This document shows positions 1 to 6,592 of a stretch of DNA of 9,829 bases, piece after piece (the stretch's first letter is position 1; the number at the start of each line of letters is the position of its first letter). The position numbers and the translations under genes are program-made. The stretch lies in assembly GCA_005789685.1 (NCBI GenBank), contig SXXD01000177.1, positions 1-9,829 of the forward strand, read 5' to 3'. The DNA is from Burkholderiales bacterium (GTDB lineage Bacteria; Pseudomonadota; Gammaproteobacteria; Burkholderiales; Burkholderiaceae_C). A model generated the notes under the pieces. It made no database searches. It was given only the letters and a program-made list of their open reading frames with translations, and had not been told where the DNA came from.

Positions 1-1586
1 CGCATGTTGACCACCGTGGCGTTCAGGCCTTCAGCCACCTTGAGCGCTTCATACAACAGCGGGCCAAAGGCCAGCAGCGCCACTCCCTGGCCTTGGCGTC
101 TGATTTCAGCTTTGCCAAAGGGCAAAGTCTGTAAGTCTGTTTCGGCTTTTGCACCCACACCTGCGCCCCTTGGGTAACGAACTGTGACCGCATGATCTTG
201 CGCATAAGCCGTGCTGAGCAACTGACGACACTCTGCCTCGTCGGCAGGGCATGCAACACTCATGTTGGGAATGCAACGTGTGAAAGCAATGTCGTACATG
301 CCAGCATGAGTAGGCCCATCAGCCCCCACCAAACCGGCTCGGTCAAGTGCAAACACCACGGGCAAGTTTTGCAAGGCCACGTCAAGAATCAATTGGTCGT
401 AGGCGCGTTGCAAAAAGGTTGAATAAATGGCCACCACAGGCTTCAAACCTTCGCAGGCCATGCCGGCGGCAAAGGTCACGGCATGTTGTTCTGCAATGCC
501 GACATCGTGATAGCGATGGGGATACTGTTGGCTGAAGTTCACCATGCCCGAGCCTTCGGGCATGGCGGGCGTGATGCCCACCAAGCGCTCGTCAACCGCT
601 GCCATGTCGCAAAGCCATTGGCCAAAAATTTGGGTGAATGTTGGTTTTGGAGGGACAGATGGTGCAGCACTCACAATGCCCACAGCGGGATCAAATTTAC
701 TGGGACCGTGATAATTCACAGGATCGGCTTCAGCTCTTGCATAGCCCTTGCCTTTGCGGGTGACGACGTGCAAAAACTGCGGGCCAGGTTTGTTGTACAA
801 ACCTCTCAACGTATCCACCATCTCTTCCACATTGTGTCCATCCACAGGACCTGTGTAGTCGAAACCCAAATTTTCAAACATGGTTTGAGGTTGGATGAAG
901 CTCTGTGTTTGCTGCTCAATCATTTGCGCCAGGGCATACAAAGGCGGCGCGTTTTTCAAAACTTCCTTGCCAATTTTTTTGGCATCGGCATAAAACCTGC
1001 CGCTCATCAATTCATGCAAATAATGGTTTAGGGCCCCAACCGGCGGGCTGATGGACATGTCGTTGTCGTTCAAGATGACCAGCAAGTTGCAATCGCTCGC
1101 ACCAGCATTGTTCAAGGCCTCGTAGGCCATGCCAGCTGTCAGTGCGCCATCGCCAATGATCGCGACTGCTTTGCGGCGGCTGCCCATTTGTTTGGCGGCC
1201 ATGGCCATGCCCAATGCGGCCGAGATGCTGGTGGACGAGTGGGCGGTGCCAAAGGCATCGTAAATACTTTCTTCACGGCGCGGAAAGCCGCTTAAACCAC
1301 CCATTTGGCGCATGCTGCCCATCTGCTCGTTGCGGCCGGTCAAGATTTTGTGAGGATAGGTTTGATGACCCACATCCCATACCAAGCGGTCTTCAGGGGT
1401 GTTGAAAACGTAGTGCAGCGCCACCGTCAGCTCGACCGTTCCCAAATTGGAGCTGAAATGCCCGCCCGTTTGCGAGACCGACTGAATCAAACGCTCCCGC
1501 AACTCTGCAGCCAAAGGCGCCAAGTTGTCTCGGGACAGTTTTCTAAGCTGCGATGGGGACTTAATCCAATCTAGCAGGGCACTCAT
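1..1586 (-). CDS. dxs: 1-deoxy-D-xylulose-5-phosphate synthase, C-terminus cut by window edge
   Basis: Dxs condenses pyruvate and glyceraldehyde 3-phosphate with thiamine diphosphate to make DXP, the entry step of the cytosolic MEP pathway. The reverse-strand frame is open from 1586 to the left edge, about 528 codons of an expected 620 or so. Visible motifs are the N-terminal [17 protein letters not shown] block, [13 protein letters not shown], and the thiamine-diphosphate/Mg signature with D146 in [10 protein letters not shown] and N175 in NDND. Further on are [10 protein letters not shown], with the probable catalytic glutamate at E366, and [15 protein letters not shown]. Two ATGs are adjacent (1589 and 1586). 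I chose 1586 because GAGG at 1593-1596 lies 6 nt before it but only 3 nt before 1589. The gene is divergent from bchI, so isoprenoid supply is physically tied to the pigment genes. The family call is secure; the missing part is the C-terminal transketolase-like domain. Confidence 0.97.
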   Translation of the reverse strand, partial: MSALLDWIKSPSQLRKLSRDNLAPLAAELRERLIQSVSQTGGHFSSNLGTVELTVALHYVFNTPEDRLVWDVGHQTYPHKILTGRNEQMGSMRQMGGLSGFPRREESIYDAFGTAHSSTSISAALGMAMAAKQMGSRRKAVAIIGDGALTAGMAYEALNNAGASDCNLLVILNDNDMSISPPVGALNHYLHELMSGRFYADAKKIGKEVLKNAPPLYALAQMIEQQTQSFIQPQTMFENLGFDYTGPVDGHNVEEMVDTLRGLYNKPGPQFLHVVTRKGKGYARAEADPVNYHGPSKFDPAVGIVSAAPSVPPKPTFTQIFGQWLCDMAAVDERLVGITPAMPEGSGMVNFSQQYPHRYHDVGIAEQHAVTFAAGMACEGLKPVVAIYSTFLQRAYDQLILDVALQNLPVVFALDRAGLVGADGPTHAGMYDIAFTRCIPNMSVACPADEAECRQLLSTAYAQDHAVTVRYPRGAGVGAKAETDLQTLPFGKAEIRRQGQGVALLAFGPLLYEALKVAEGLNATVVNM

Positions 1587-1618
1587 CATTTGCCTCAATA
1601 TCTGTTCAATGAAGCGAT

Positions 1619-1646
1619 AATTTAACTGGATTTGACAAAACGTCAA
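1619..1646 (-). promoter_or_regulatory. Candidate sigma70 promoter for dxs
   Basis: Reading the minus strand, TTGACG (1646-1641) and TAAATT (1624-1619) are spaced by 16 bp, which would start transcription near 1612 and leave a leader of about 25 nt. The -35 hexamer lies inside the PpsR-like palindrome at 1641-1658, so a bound repressor would block it. The -10 matches only 4 of 6 consensus bases, hence modest confidence. Confidence 0.4.
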
Positions 1647-1658
1647 GTTAAATTGACA
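1641..1658. promoter_or_regulatory. PpsR/CrtJ-like operator (one mismatch) between dxs and bchI
   Basis: The 18-mer CGTCAAGTTAAATTGACA fits the TGT-N12-ACA rule of PpsR/CrtJ except that the first T is C. The inner arms GTCAA and TTGAC are perfect and separated by 6 bp. PpsR/CrtJ is the usual aerobic repressor of bch and crt genes in purple bacteria. The site overlaps the proposed dxs -35 and lies upstream of the bchI start, so it could control both directions. PpsR itself is not encoded in the window. Confidence 0.55.
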
Positions 1659-1677
1659 CTTTGTATAATTTTTTAAG

Positions 1678-1706
1678 TTGACACTTTGTCATTTGGCCCG
1701 TTTTAA
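1678..1706 (+). promoter_or_regulatory. Candidate sigma70 promoter for bchI
   Basis: A perfect TTGACA (1678-1683) stands 17 bp before TTTTAA (1701-1706), a weak -10, which would give a very short leader of about 10-12 nt. An alternative is the perfect TATAAT at 1664-1669, but nothing like a -35 lies 16-18 bp upstream of it; the PpsR-like box sits there, as would fit an activator- or repressor-controlled promoter. The sequence does not decide between the two. No Shine-Dalgarno sequence precedes the bchI ATG. Confidence 0.35.
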
Positions 1707-1723
1707 CCTTCACATCGAATCAG

Positions 1724-2767
1724 ATGTCTTTGACCTTTCCCTTCTCTGCCATTGTTGGCCAAGACGACATGAAAATGGCCATCATGCTGACGGCCGTCGA
1801 CCCCAGCATCGGGGGCGTTTTGGTGTTTGGTGATCGCGGCACTGGCAAATCAACAGCCGTTAGGGCATTGGCTGCACTATTGCCCAAAATGCGCGCTGTG
1901 GTGGGTTGCTCCTATGGTTGCGACCCTGAAAATGCCAAGTGCCCAGACTGCTTGGCGAAGGGGGCAGCGGGCAGTAAAGCGGGCGCCGCCACAAAAACCA
2001 GCCATTTGGTCTCGGTGCCGGTGGTTGACCTGCCCCTCGGTGCCACTGAAGACCGGGTGGTCGGCGCTTTGGATCTTGAGCGAGCCCTTTCACAAGGCGT
2101 GAAAGCCTTTGAGCCAGGACTGTTGGCGCGCGCCAACAGGGGTTACTTGTACATCGATGAGGTCAACTTGCTGGAAGACCATTTGGTCGACCTGCTGATA
2201 GATGTGGCCGCATCAGGCGAAAACGTGGTGGAACGGGAAGGCCTGAGCGTGAGGCACCCAGCGCGCTTCGTTCTCATTGGCAGCGGCAATCCGGAGGAAG
2301 GCGAATTGAGGCCGCAGTTGTTGGACCGCTTTGGCTTGTCGGTGGAAGTGAAAACACCAGACACACTGGCACAGCGCGTGGAAGTTGTGAAACGCCGAGA
2401 CGCCTTCGAGCAAGGGCCACAAGCCTTTACCGACGCATGGAAAAAAGAAGACGACCGCGTTAGGCGCAGCATTGTGGCGGCTCGCAAACGTTTGCCAGAC
2501 GTGGCCATTCCCGATCAAGCCCGCGAATTTGTCGCCCAACTCTGCATGAGCTTAGGCACCGATGGCTTGCGCGGCGATCTGACACTGGTTCGCGCGGCGC
2601 GGGCCGAGGCTGCATTGCAATGCGCATCCAAAGTTGAACAAAAGCACCTGATTCGGGTCGCGCCCTCTGCGCTTCGTCATCGGCTTCGCCGCAACCCCCT
2701 TGATGATTCAGGCTCTTCGACGCGCGTCGAAAGAGCACTGGCCGAGCTCACGGCACCCAAGCCCTAA
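1724..2767 (+). CDS. bchI: Magnesium chelatase ATPase subunit I
   Basis: BchI is the AAA+ motor of Mg-chelatase, which with BchD and BchH inserts Mg2+ into protoporphyrin IX, the first committed step of bacteriochlorophyll synthesis. The 347-residue product has the family's usual length. FPFSAIVGQDDMK lies near the N-terminus, Walker A GDRGTGKS is at residues 36-43, and Walker B ends in LYIDEVN with D145 and E146. The sensor/arginine-finger block SGNPEEGELRPQLLDRFG follows. A cysteine-rich insert (GCSYGCDPENAKCPDC) sits at about residues 65-80. The ATG at 1724 gives the expected N-terminus but has no visible Shine-Dalgarno sequence. It is the first gene of a bchI-bchD-bchO set, with 36 bp before bchD, and is divergent from dxs. 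Confidence 0.98.
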   Translation: MSLTFPFSAIVGQDDMKMAIMLTAVDPSIGGVLVFGDRGTGKSTAVRALAALLPKMRAVVGCSYGCDPENAKCPDCLAKGAAGSKAGAATKTSHLVSVPVVDLPLGATEDRVVGALDLERALSQGVKAFEPGLLARANRGYLYIDEVNLLEDHLVDLLIDVAASGENVVEREGLSVRHPARFVLIGSGNPEEGELRPQLLDRFGLSVEVKTPDTLAQRVEVVKRRDAFEQGPQAFTDAWKKEDDRVRRSIVAARKRLPDVAIPDQAREFVAQLCMSLGTDGLRGDLTLVRAARAEAALQCASKVEQKHLIRVAPSALRHRLRRNPLDDSGSSTRVERALAELTAPKP

Positions 2768-2803
2768 CCCAACAACACCCAAGCGAACAGGCCCTCCCCT
2801 CCT

Positions 2804-4615
2804 ATGCAAGGCGACGCCGCAACCATCGCTGCACTTTTTGCAGTCGACCCAGTGGGTCTGGGCGGTGTGGCACTTCGATCCCCTGCCTGCGACAACCGAG
2901 ACCAGTGGCTGGCGCTTTTAAAAAGCCTCTTGCCATCACAAACTCCCCTGCGGCGCGTACCCCTGAACATCAACGACACGGCTTTGTTGGGCGGACTTGA
3001 CTTGGGCGCTACCCTGCAAGCGGGCAAGCCCATCGCCCTCAAAGGCTTGCTGTCACAAGCCGATGGTGGCGTGTTGGTTTTGGCCATGGCCGAGCGCATG
3101 AGCTTGTCTTCAGCGGCTCGCTTTGGCAGCGTGCTTGACACCGGCATGGTGGCTTTGCAGCGGGATGGTTTAGACACATCGGCCAAGGCCAGCTTAGGCT
3201 TGGTGGCCCTTGATGAAGGCGCGAGCGAAGACGAACAAATGCCGGCCGGCCTGGCGGATCGACTGGCCTTTCGCTTGCTGATGGGCGCGCAAGACGAGGA
3301 CGAAGAAGGGCCCGAATGGACAGCTCAAGAAGTGCTGAATGCACGCGAGCGTTTGTCACAAGTGACGATAGACGACGAAGCGGTGCAGGCCCTTTGTGCC
3401 GCTGCATTGGCGCTGGGTATAGATTCTCTGAGAGCCAGTGTGTTTGCAGTGCGCGTGGCGCGGGCCGCTGCTGCGTTAGCTGGCAGCAATACCGTCGAAG
3501 AAGAACACACCGGCGTCGCTGCCCGATTGGTGCTTGCACCACGCGCAACACGTCTGCCGCCAGCAGCACCGCCAGAAAATGAGGCGCAAGACACTCCTGC
3601 AGAAACTCAAGAGCCCCCAGAGCCGCCGCCCGAGCCACCTTCTGAGCCTGAGTCCCCAGATGCTCAGAACAAGGACGAATCCAAAGCAGATGACGATCAA
3701 GAAGAAGACCCTAGCCTGCCTGAAAATTTAGCCGAGATGGTCCTTGAGGCAGCCCAAGCCGCCATTCCTTCTGGCCTCTTGGCCAGTTTGAAAATTGGCC
3801 AACTTCAACGCGCCAAAACACCCACCTCGGGCAGTGCAGGGGCTCTGCAAAAAAATGCACTGCGCGGCCGGCCCGTGGGTACACGCAAAGGCGAGCCGCG
3901 CGCAGGTCAACGCATCAATGTGCTTGAAACGCTCCGGGCTGCAGCACCTTGGCAAAAGCTTCGGCAGCGACAACAAGTCCATCCTGAGGGACAGAAACAG
4001 CGCATCGTGGTGCGCAAAGAAGACTTCCATGTCACGCGCTTTCGCCAATCCGGGCAAACCACCACGGTGTTTGTGGTTGACGCTTCTGGCTCCTCTGCGC
4101 TCAACCGTTTGGCAGAAGCCAAGGGCGCCGTTGAATTGTTGTTAGCCGACTGTTATGTGCGGCGCGACAGCGTGGCGGTGCTTGCATTCAGAGGTCAAAC
4201 AGCAGAGCTGATTTTGCCGCCCACTCGCTCTTTGGCACGTGCCAAACGCAGCTTGGCTGGTTTGCCGGGTGGTGGAGGTACGCCGCTGGCGCATGCCATT
4301 GATGCAGCCATCTTGTTGGCAGATCAGCTGAGAAAAAAAGGCGAGACACCCATCGTTGTCCTGCTGACAGATGGCAAGGGCAACATTGCACGCGATGGCA
4401 GACCCGGTAGAGCACAGGCCGCCGCAGACGCTTTGGCTGCGGCCACAGAAATGCGCCTGAGAGGCTTTAGCACTTTGCTGGTGGACACCTCGCCTCAAGC
4501 ACAAGATGCGGCCAAAAATTTGGCCAAAGCAATGGGTGCGCAATACCTGGCCTTGCCTTATGCCGGCGCCAATTCCTTGAACCAAGCAGTTCGCGCGGTG
4601 GCTGGCCGCTCTTGA
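2804..4615 (+). CDS. bchD: Magnesium chelatase subunit D
   Basis: BchD forms the double-ring platform with BchI in the cytosolic Mg-chelatase. The 603-residue protein shows the three-part BchD plan. The N-terminal AAA+-like domain (about residues 1-245) has no recognisable Walker A lysine, as is normal for BchD. A proline- and acid-rich linker at about 250-310 contains PPEPPPEPPSEPESPD and DDDQEEDPSLPENL. The C-terminal von Willebrand A (integrin I) domain carries a complete metal-ion site: D426, S428 and S430 in DASGS, T493 in GGGGTPLAHA, and D523 in LLTDGKGN. The ATG at 2804 matches the family N-terminus (AVDPVGLGG follows soon after), although the preceding bases are C-rich and give no convincing ribosome binding site. 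Translation may depend on the upstream bchI. Confidence 0.97.
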   Translation: MQGDAATIAALFAVDPVGLGGVALRSPACDNRDQWLALLKSLLPSQTPLRRVPLNINDTALLGGLDLGATLQAGKPIALKGLLSQADGGVLVLAMAERMSLSSAARFGSVLDTGMVALQRDGLDTSAKASLGLVALDEGASEDEQMPAGLADRLAFRLLMGAQDEDEEGPEWTAQEVLNARERLSQVTIDDEAVQALCAAALALGIDSLRASVFAVRVARAAAALAGSNTVEEEHTGVAARLVLAPRATRLPPAAPPENEAQDTPAETQEPPEPPPEPPSEPESPDAQNKDESKADDDQEEDPSLPENLAEMVLEAAQAAIPSGLLASLKIGQLQRAKTPTSGSAGALQKNALRGRPVGTRKGEPRAGQRINVLETLRAAAPWQKLRQRQQVHPEGQKQRIVVRKEDFHVTRFRQSGQTTTVFVVDASGSSALNRLAEAKGAVELLLADCYVRRDSVAVLAFRGQTAELILPPTRSLARAKRSLAGLPGGGGTPLAHAIDAAILLADQLRKKGETPIVVLLTDGKGNIARDGRPGRAQAAADALAAATEMRLRGFSTLLVDTSPQAQDAAKNLAKAMGAQYLALPYAGANSLNQAVRAVAGRS

Positions 4616-4628
4616 AACGAGGCTGAAT

Positions 4629-5552
4629 GTGAGCCCCCGCCATGCTTTAAATTGGGACACCGATGGCCGCCACTGGCCTATGCGTCAGCTTTCAAGTTTC
4701 ATTCATACACCCAGGCTTCGCTGGCATGTGCAGTGCGCCCAACACCCCAACCCAGAGGCCAAGAGCATCCTGTTGTTGCACGGCACGGGCGCTTCGACCC
4801 ACTCATGGCGACATCTGATCCCTCTGCTGAGCGACCGCTACACGGTGATCGCTATCGATTTTCCGGGTCATGGTTTCACCGCCATGCCGCAAGATTCTGA
4901 CGTTGCCGCTTTGTTTTCGATTCCGGGCATGGCTGGCGGTGTGGCCGAGTTGTTGATGCAAATGCAGTTCAAGCCTGACATCGTTATCGGTCATTCTGCA
5001 GGTGCTGCAGTGGCTTGCATGTTGACGCTCGATGGGCATCTTCAGCCGCAACGGCTGGTCTCTTTGAACGGTGCTTTGCTGCCCTTGGATGGCGTGGCTG
5101 GACAATTTTTCTCTCCCTTGGCCAAGGTGCTGACCAAGGCGCCCTGGATGCCCGAGTTGTTTGCATGGCAAGCGGCGCGCGCCTCTGTGCTGCACAAGCT
5201 TTTGGAGGGCACAGGCTCAAAGCTGGATACGGAAGGCACCCAGCTCTACCGAACTTTGATCAGCAACCCCTCCCATGCACAAGCTGCGCTTTACATGATG
5301 GCGCACTGGAATTTGCACGCCTTCTGGGATCGACTTCGCACGCTTCAAGACCCTCTCACCTTGATTGTCGGCTCGCAAGATTGGATTGTGCCGCCGTCTG
5401 TGGCCTATCGCGTGGCCGAAACACTGCCGCATCTGCGTCCACAAGACATCATCTCGCTACCCAACCTGGGGCACCTCGCGCACGAGGAGCAGGCGCAGTG
5501 GGTGGCCGATGTGATCCTGCCCATCGGCCAGTCTGCTAGCAGCCCGCTTTGA
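4629..5552 (+). CDS. bchO: BchO, alpha/beta-hydrolase fold protein linked to Mg-chelatase
   Basis: BchO accompanies bchI and bchD in purple bacteria and is annotated as a putative Mg-chelatase accessory protein; its biochemical role is not settled. The 307-residue product begins with the BchO-like stretch NWDTDGRHWPMRQ and RLRWHVQ. It then shows an alpha/beta-hydrolase core: LLLHGTGAS, DFPGHG, the nucleophile elbow GHSAG with S123, acidic D251 in VGSQDWIVPP, and H282 in LGHLAHEE. The Ser-Asp-His triad is therefore intact. The GTG at 4629 was chosen because GAGG (4619-4622) lies 6 nt upstream and the first residues match the family; the ATG at 4627 is followed at once by a stop. The gene starts 13 bp after bchD and is probably cotranscribed with it. 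Confidence 0.92.
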   Translation: MSPRHALNWDTDGRHWPMRQLSSFIHTPRLRWHVQCAQHPNPEAKSILLLHGTGASTHSWRHLIPLLSDRYTVIAIDFPGHGFTAMPQDSDVAALFSIPGMAGGVAELLMQMQFKPDIVIGHSAGAAVACMLTLDGHLQPQRLVSLNGALLPLDGVAGQFFSPLAKVLTKAPWMPELFAWQAARASVLHKLLEGTGSKLDTEGTQLYRTLISNPSHAQAALYMMAHWNLHAFWDRLRTLQDPLTLIVGSQDWIVPPSVAYRVAETLPHLRPQDIISLPNLGHLAHEEQAQWVADVILPIGQSASSPL

Positions 5553-5583
5553 ATTTAATTTCAAAAAAGCAAGGCATGCCCTG

Positions 5584-5612
5584 TTGACAGACACATTTGA
5601 TGTGTCTATATT
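5584..5612 (+). promoter_or_regulatory. Near-consensus sigma70 promoter for crtEF
   Basis: A perfect TTGACA (5584-5589) and TATATT (5607-5612, 5 of 6 consensus bases) are separated by the ideal 17 bp. Transcription would begin near 5619 and leave a leader of about 64 nt before crtE. The PpsR-type box at 5603-5620 covers the -10 and the start point, as expected for a repressor of an intrinsically strong promoter. Confidence 0.7.
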
Positions 5613-5620
5613 TGTTTACA
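5603..5620. promoter_or_regulatory. PpsR/CrtJ operator in the crtE promoter
   Basis: TGTCTATATTTGTTTACA is a perfect match to TGT-N12-ACA. Its arms extend one step to TGTGT and ACACA (5601-5605 and 5618-5622). It overlaps the -10 TATATT of the proposed crtE promoter. The assignment to PpsR/CrtJ rests on the known consensus and the photosynthesis-gene context. Confidence 0.7.
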
Positions 5621-5625
5621 CATAC

Positions 5626-5649
5626 AAGTGACAACCATAATTGTCACTT
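5626..5649. repeat. 9-bp perfect inverted repeat in the crtE leader
   Basis: AAGTGACAA (5626-5634) and TTGTCACTT (5641-5649) are exact reverse complements around a 6-bp centre. The repeat lies downstream of the predicted start of transcription. It could be an operator for a dimeric protein or an RNA hairpin in the leader. It does not fit TGT-N12-ACA, so it is probably not a plain PpsR box. Confidence 0.6.
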
Positions 5650-5682
5650 GGCCCGTGTTTTATATTGATTGGAGACAAGCGC

Positions 5683-6591
5683 ATGAAGGCAATCACAAGA
5701 ATTGAGCAGTGTCTGGCCATGGCCTTGGCGTCTGCCGAAGACCCCAGTTGCCCTCCCAAGTTGGCTGGCGCAGTTCGTCATGCCGTGTTTCCAGGCGGTG
5801 CGCGTGTTCGGCCGCAGTTGACTTTGGCAGTAGCACAGGCATGTGGCATGGACGATGCTCGACTCAGCGAAGGTGTCGCAGTGGCCATTGAGCTCATGCA
5901 CTGCGCCTCCTTGGTTCACGACGACCTGCCCTGTTTTGACGATGCCAAAACGCGCCGAGGTCGCGCCTCGGTGCATTTCGCCTATGGCGAACCTTTGGCT
6001 GTGCTCACAGGCGACGCCTTGATCGTTTTGGCCTTCCAGACACTGGCTGCAGCCGCCAGCCAATCGCCTCTGCGCTTGCCCGGTTTAATGCACATCGTGG
6101 CCTCTTGCGTCGGCATGCCCTCGGGCATTGTGGCGGGCCAAGCCTGGGAGTCTGAATCGCGCGTCTCTCTGATGCAATACCAGCGCGCCAAAACCGGTGC
6201 GCTGTTTGTGGCGGCCACCAGTGCGGGCGCGTTGAGCGCGGGCGCGGATCCCAAGCAATGGCAAGCCTTGGGCGACTGTTTAGGCGAGGCTTACCAAGTG
6301 GCCGACGACATTCGTGACGTCATGGGTCAAGCCGATTTGTTGGGCAAGCCCGTCGGTCAAGACGCGCAACACGACAGGCCGAACGCCATTGCCAACCTCG
6401 GACTGTCAGGCGCCATTGCCCATTTTGAATCGCTCATTCAAGCTGCTTCAGACTCCATTCCAGAAGGACCTAACGCCCAGTCGATGCGTGAGTTGGTGAT
6501 GCAACAGTCTGAGCGTTTGGTACCCCGTGCAGCTTGCAATGCTTATCGCGCCGGCACAAGAACCGGCAACAACCAAAGCGTGTCTCATTGA
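5683..6591 (+). CDS. crtE: Geranylgeranyl diphosphate synthase
   Basis: CrtE extends allylic diphosphates with isopentenyl diphosphate to C20 GGPP, the precursor of carotenoids and of the bacteriochlorophyll tail. The 302-residue product is a typical short-chain trans-prenyltransferase. It has GGARVRPQL near the N-terminus, the first aspartate-rich motif DDLPCFDD at residues 80-87 followed by RRG, and the second motif DDIRD at 208-212 in YQVADDIRD. The bacterial-type first motif (two extra residues between aspartates) also occurs in farnesyl synthases (IspA), but adjacency to crtF favours CrtE. The ATG at 5683 was chosen because GGAG (5671-5674) is 8 nt upstream; a longer TTG start at 5641 would run through the palindromic leader. 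crtF begins directly after the stop. Confidence 0.93.
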   Translation: MKAITRIEQCLAMALASAEDPSCPPKLAGAVRHAVFPGGARVRPQLTLAVAQACGMDDARLSEGVAVAIELMHCASLVHDDLPCFDDAKTRRGRASVHFAYGEPLAVLTGDALIVLAFQTLAAAASQSPLRLPGLMHIVASCVGMPSGIVAGQAWESESRVSLMQYQRAKTGALFVAATSAGALSAGADPKQWQALGDCLGEAYQVADDIRDVMGQADLLGKPVGQDAQHDRPNAIANLGLSGAIAHFESLIQAASDSIPEGPNAQSMRELVMQQSERLVPRAACNAYRAGTRTGNNQSVSH

Positions 6592-6592
6592 T

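Larger units (their letters stand above)
1587..1723. promoter_or_regulatory. Divergent dxs/bchI control region
   Basis: This 137-bp AT-rich gap separates two divergent genes and has no coding potential of its own. It is crowded with TTGAC/GTCAA half-sites: at 1632-1636, 1642-1646, 1653-1657 and 1678-1682, plus TGTCA at 1687-1691. A 17-bp direct repeat, TTAArTTGACACTTTGT, occurs at 1648-1664 and 1673-1689, offset by 25 bp with one mismatch. TGACA and TGTCA also form a palindrome with a 3-bp centre at 1679-1691. The density of half-sites suggests that one or more dimeric regulators control both genes; that is inference. Confidence 0.75.
5553..5682. promoter_or_regulatory. crtE upstream control region with stacked palindromes
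   Basis: This 130-bp gap has no gene. In order it holds a near-consensus sigma70 promoter (5584-5612), an 8-bp perfect inverted repeat AGACACAT/ATGTGTCT with a 3-bp centre (5589-5607), and a perfect TGT-N12-ACA box (5603-5620). Then follow a 9-bp perfect inverted repeat AAGTGACAA/TTGTCACTT with a 6-bp centre (5626-5649), and TTGTCACTTGGCCCGT (5641-5656), which also occurs before bchI. GGAG at 5671-5674 is the crtE ribosome binding site. The stacking suggests that several regulators or a cooperative one act here. Confidence 0.75.

Noticed and set aside
483..1031. Plus-strand open frame of 182 codons opposite dxs
   Set aside because: It is the antisense shadow of dxs, whose reverse frame shows continuous family motifs. 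This frame has no recognisable domain.
1692..1712. Possible sigma54 promoter (TTGGCCCG resembles a -24 element), also at 5648-5668
   Set aside because: The required GC of the -12 element is missing at the correct 10-bp distance in both copies.
3039..3638. Minus-strand open frame of 199 codons inside bchD
   Set aside because: It is a GC-driven shadow of bchD with a low-complexity, arginine- and proline-rich translation and no ribosome binding site.
5589..5617. Stem-loop followed by T-rich DNA, as an intrinsic terminator after bchO
   Set aside because: The 8-bp stem is AT-rich with a 3-base loop and the following T stretch is broken. It coincides with the crtE promoter and a PpsR-type box, which explain it better.
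5667..5674. TTGATT before crtE as half of an FnrL site (TTGAT-N4-ATCAA)
   Set aside because: There is no ATCAA half-site at the required distance, and the bases are part of the ribosome binding region.
5641..5682. Longer CrtE starting at TTG 5641
   Set aside because: It would add 14 residues encoded by the palindromic leader, whereas GGAG at 5671 clearly serves the ATG at 5683.
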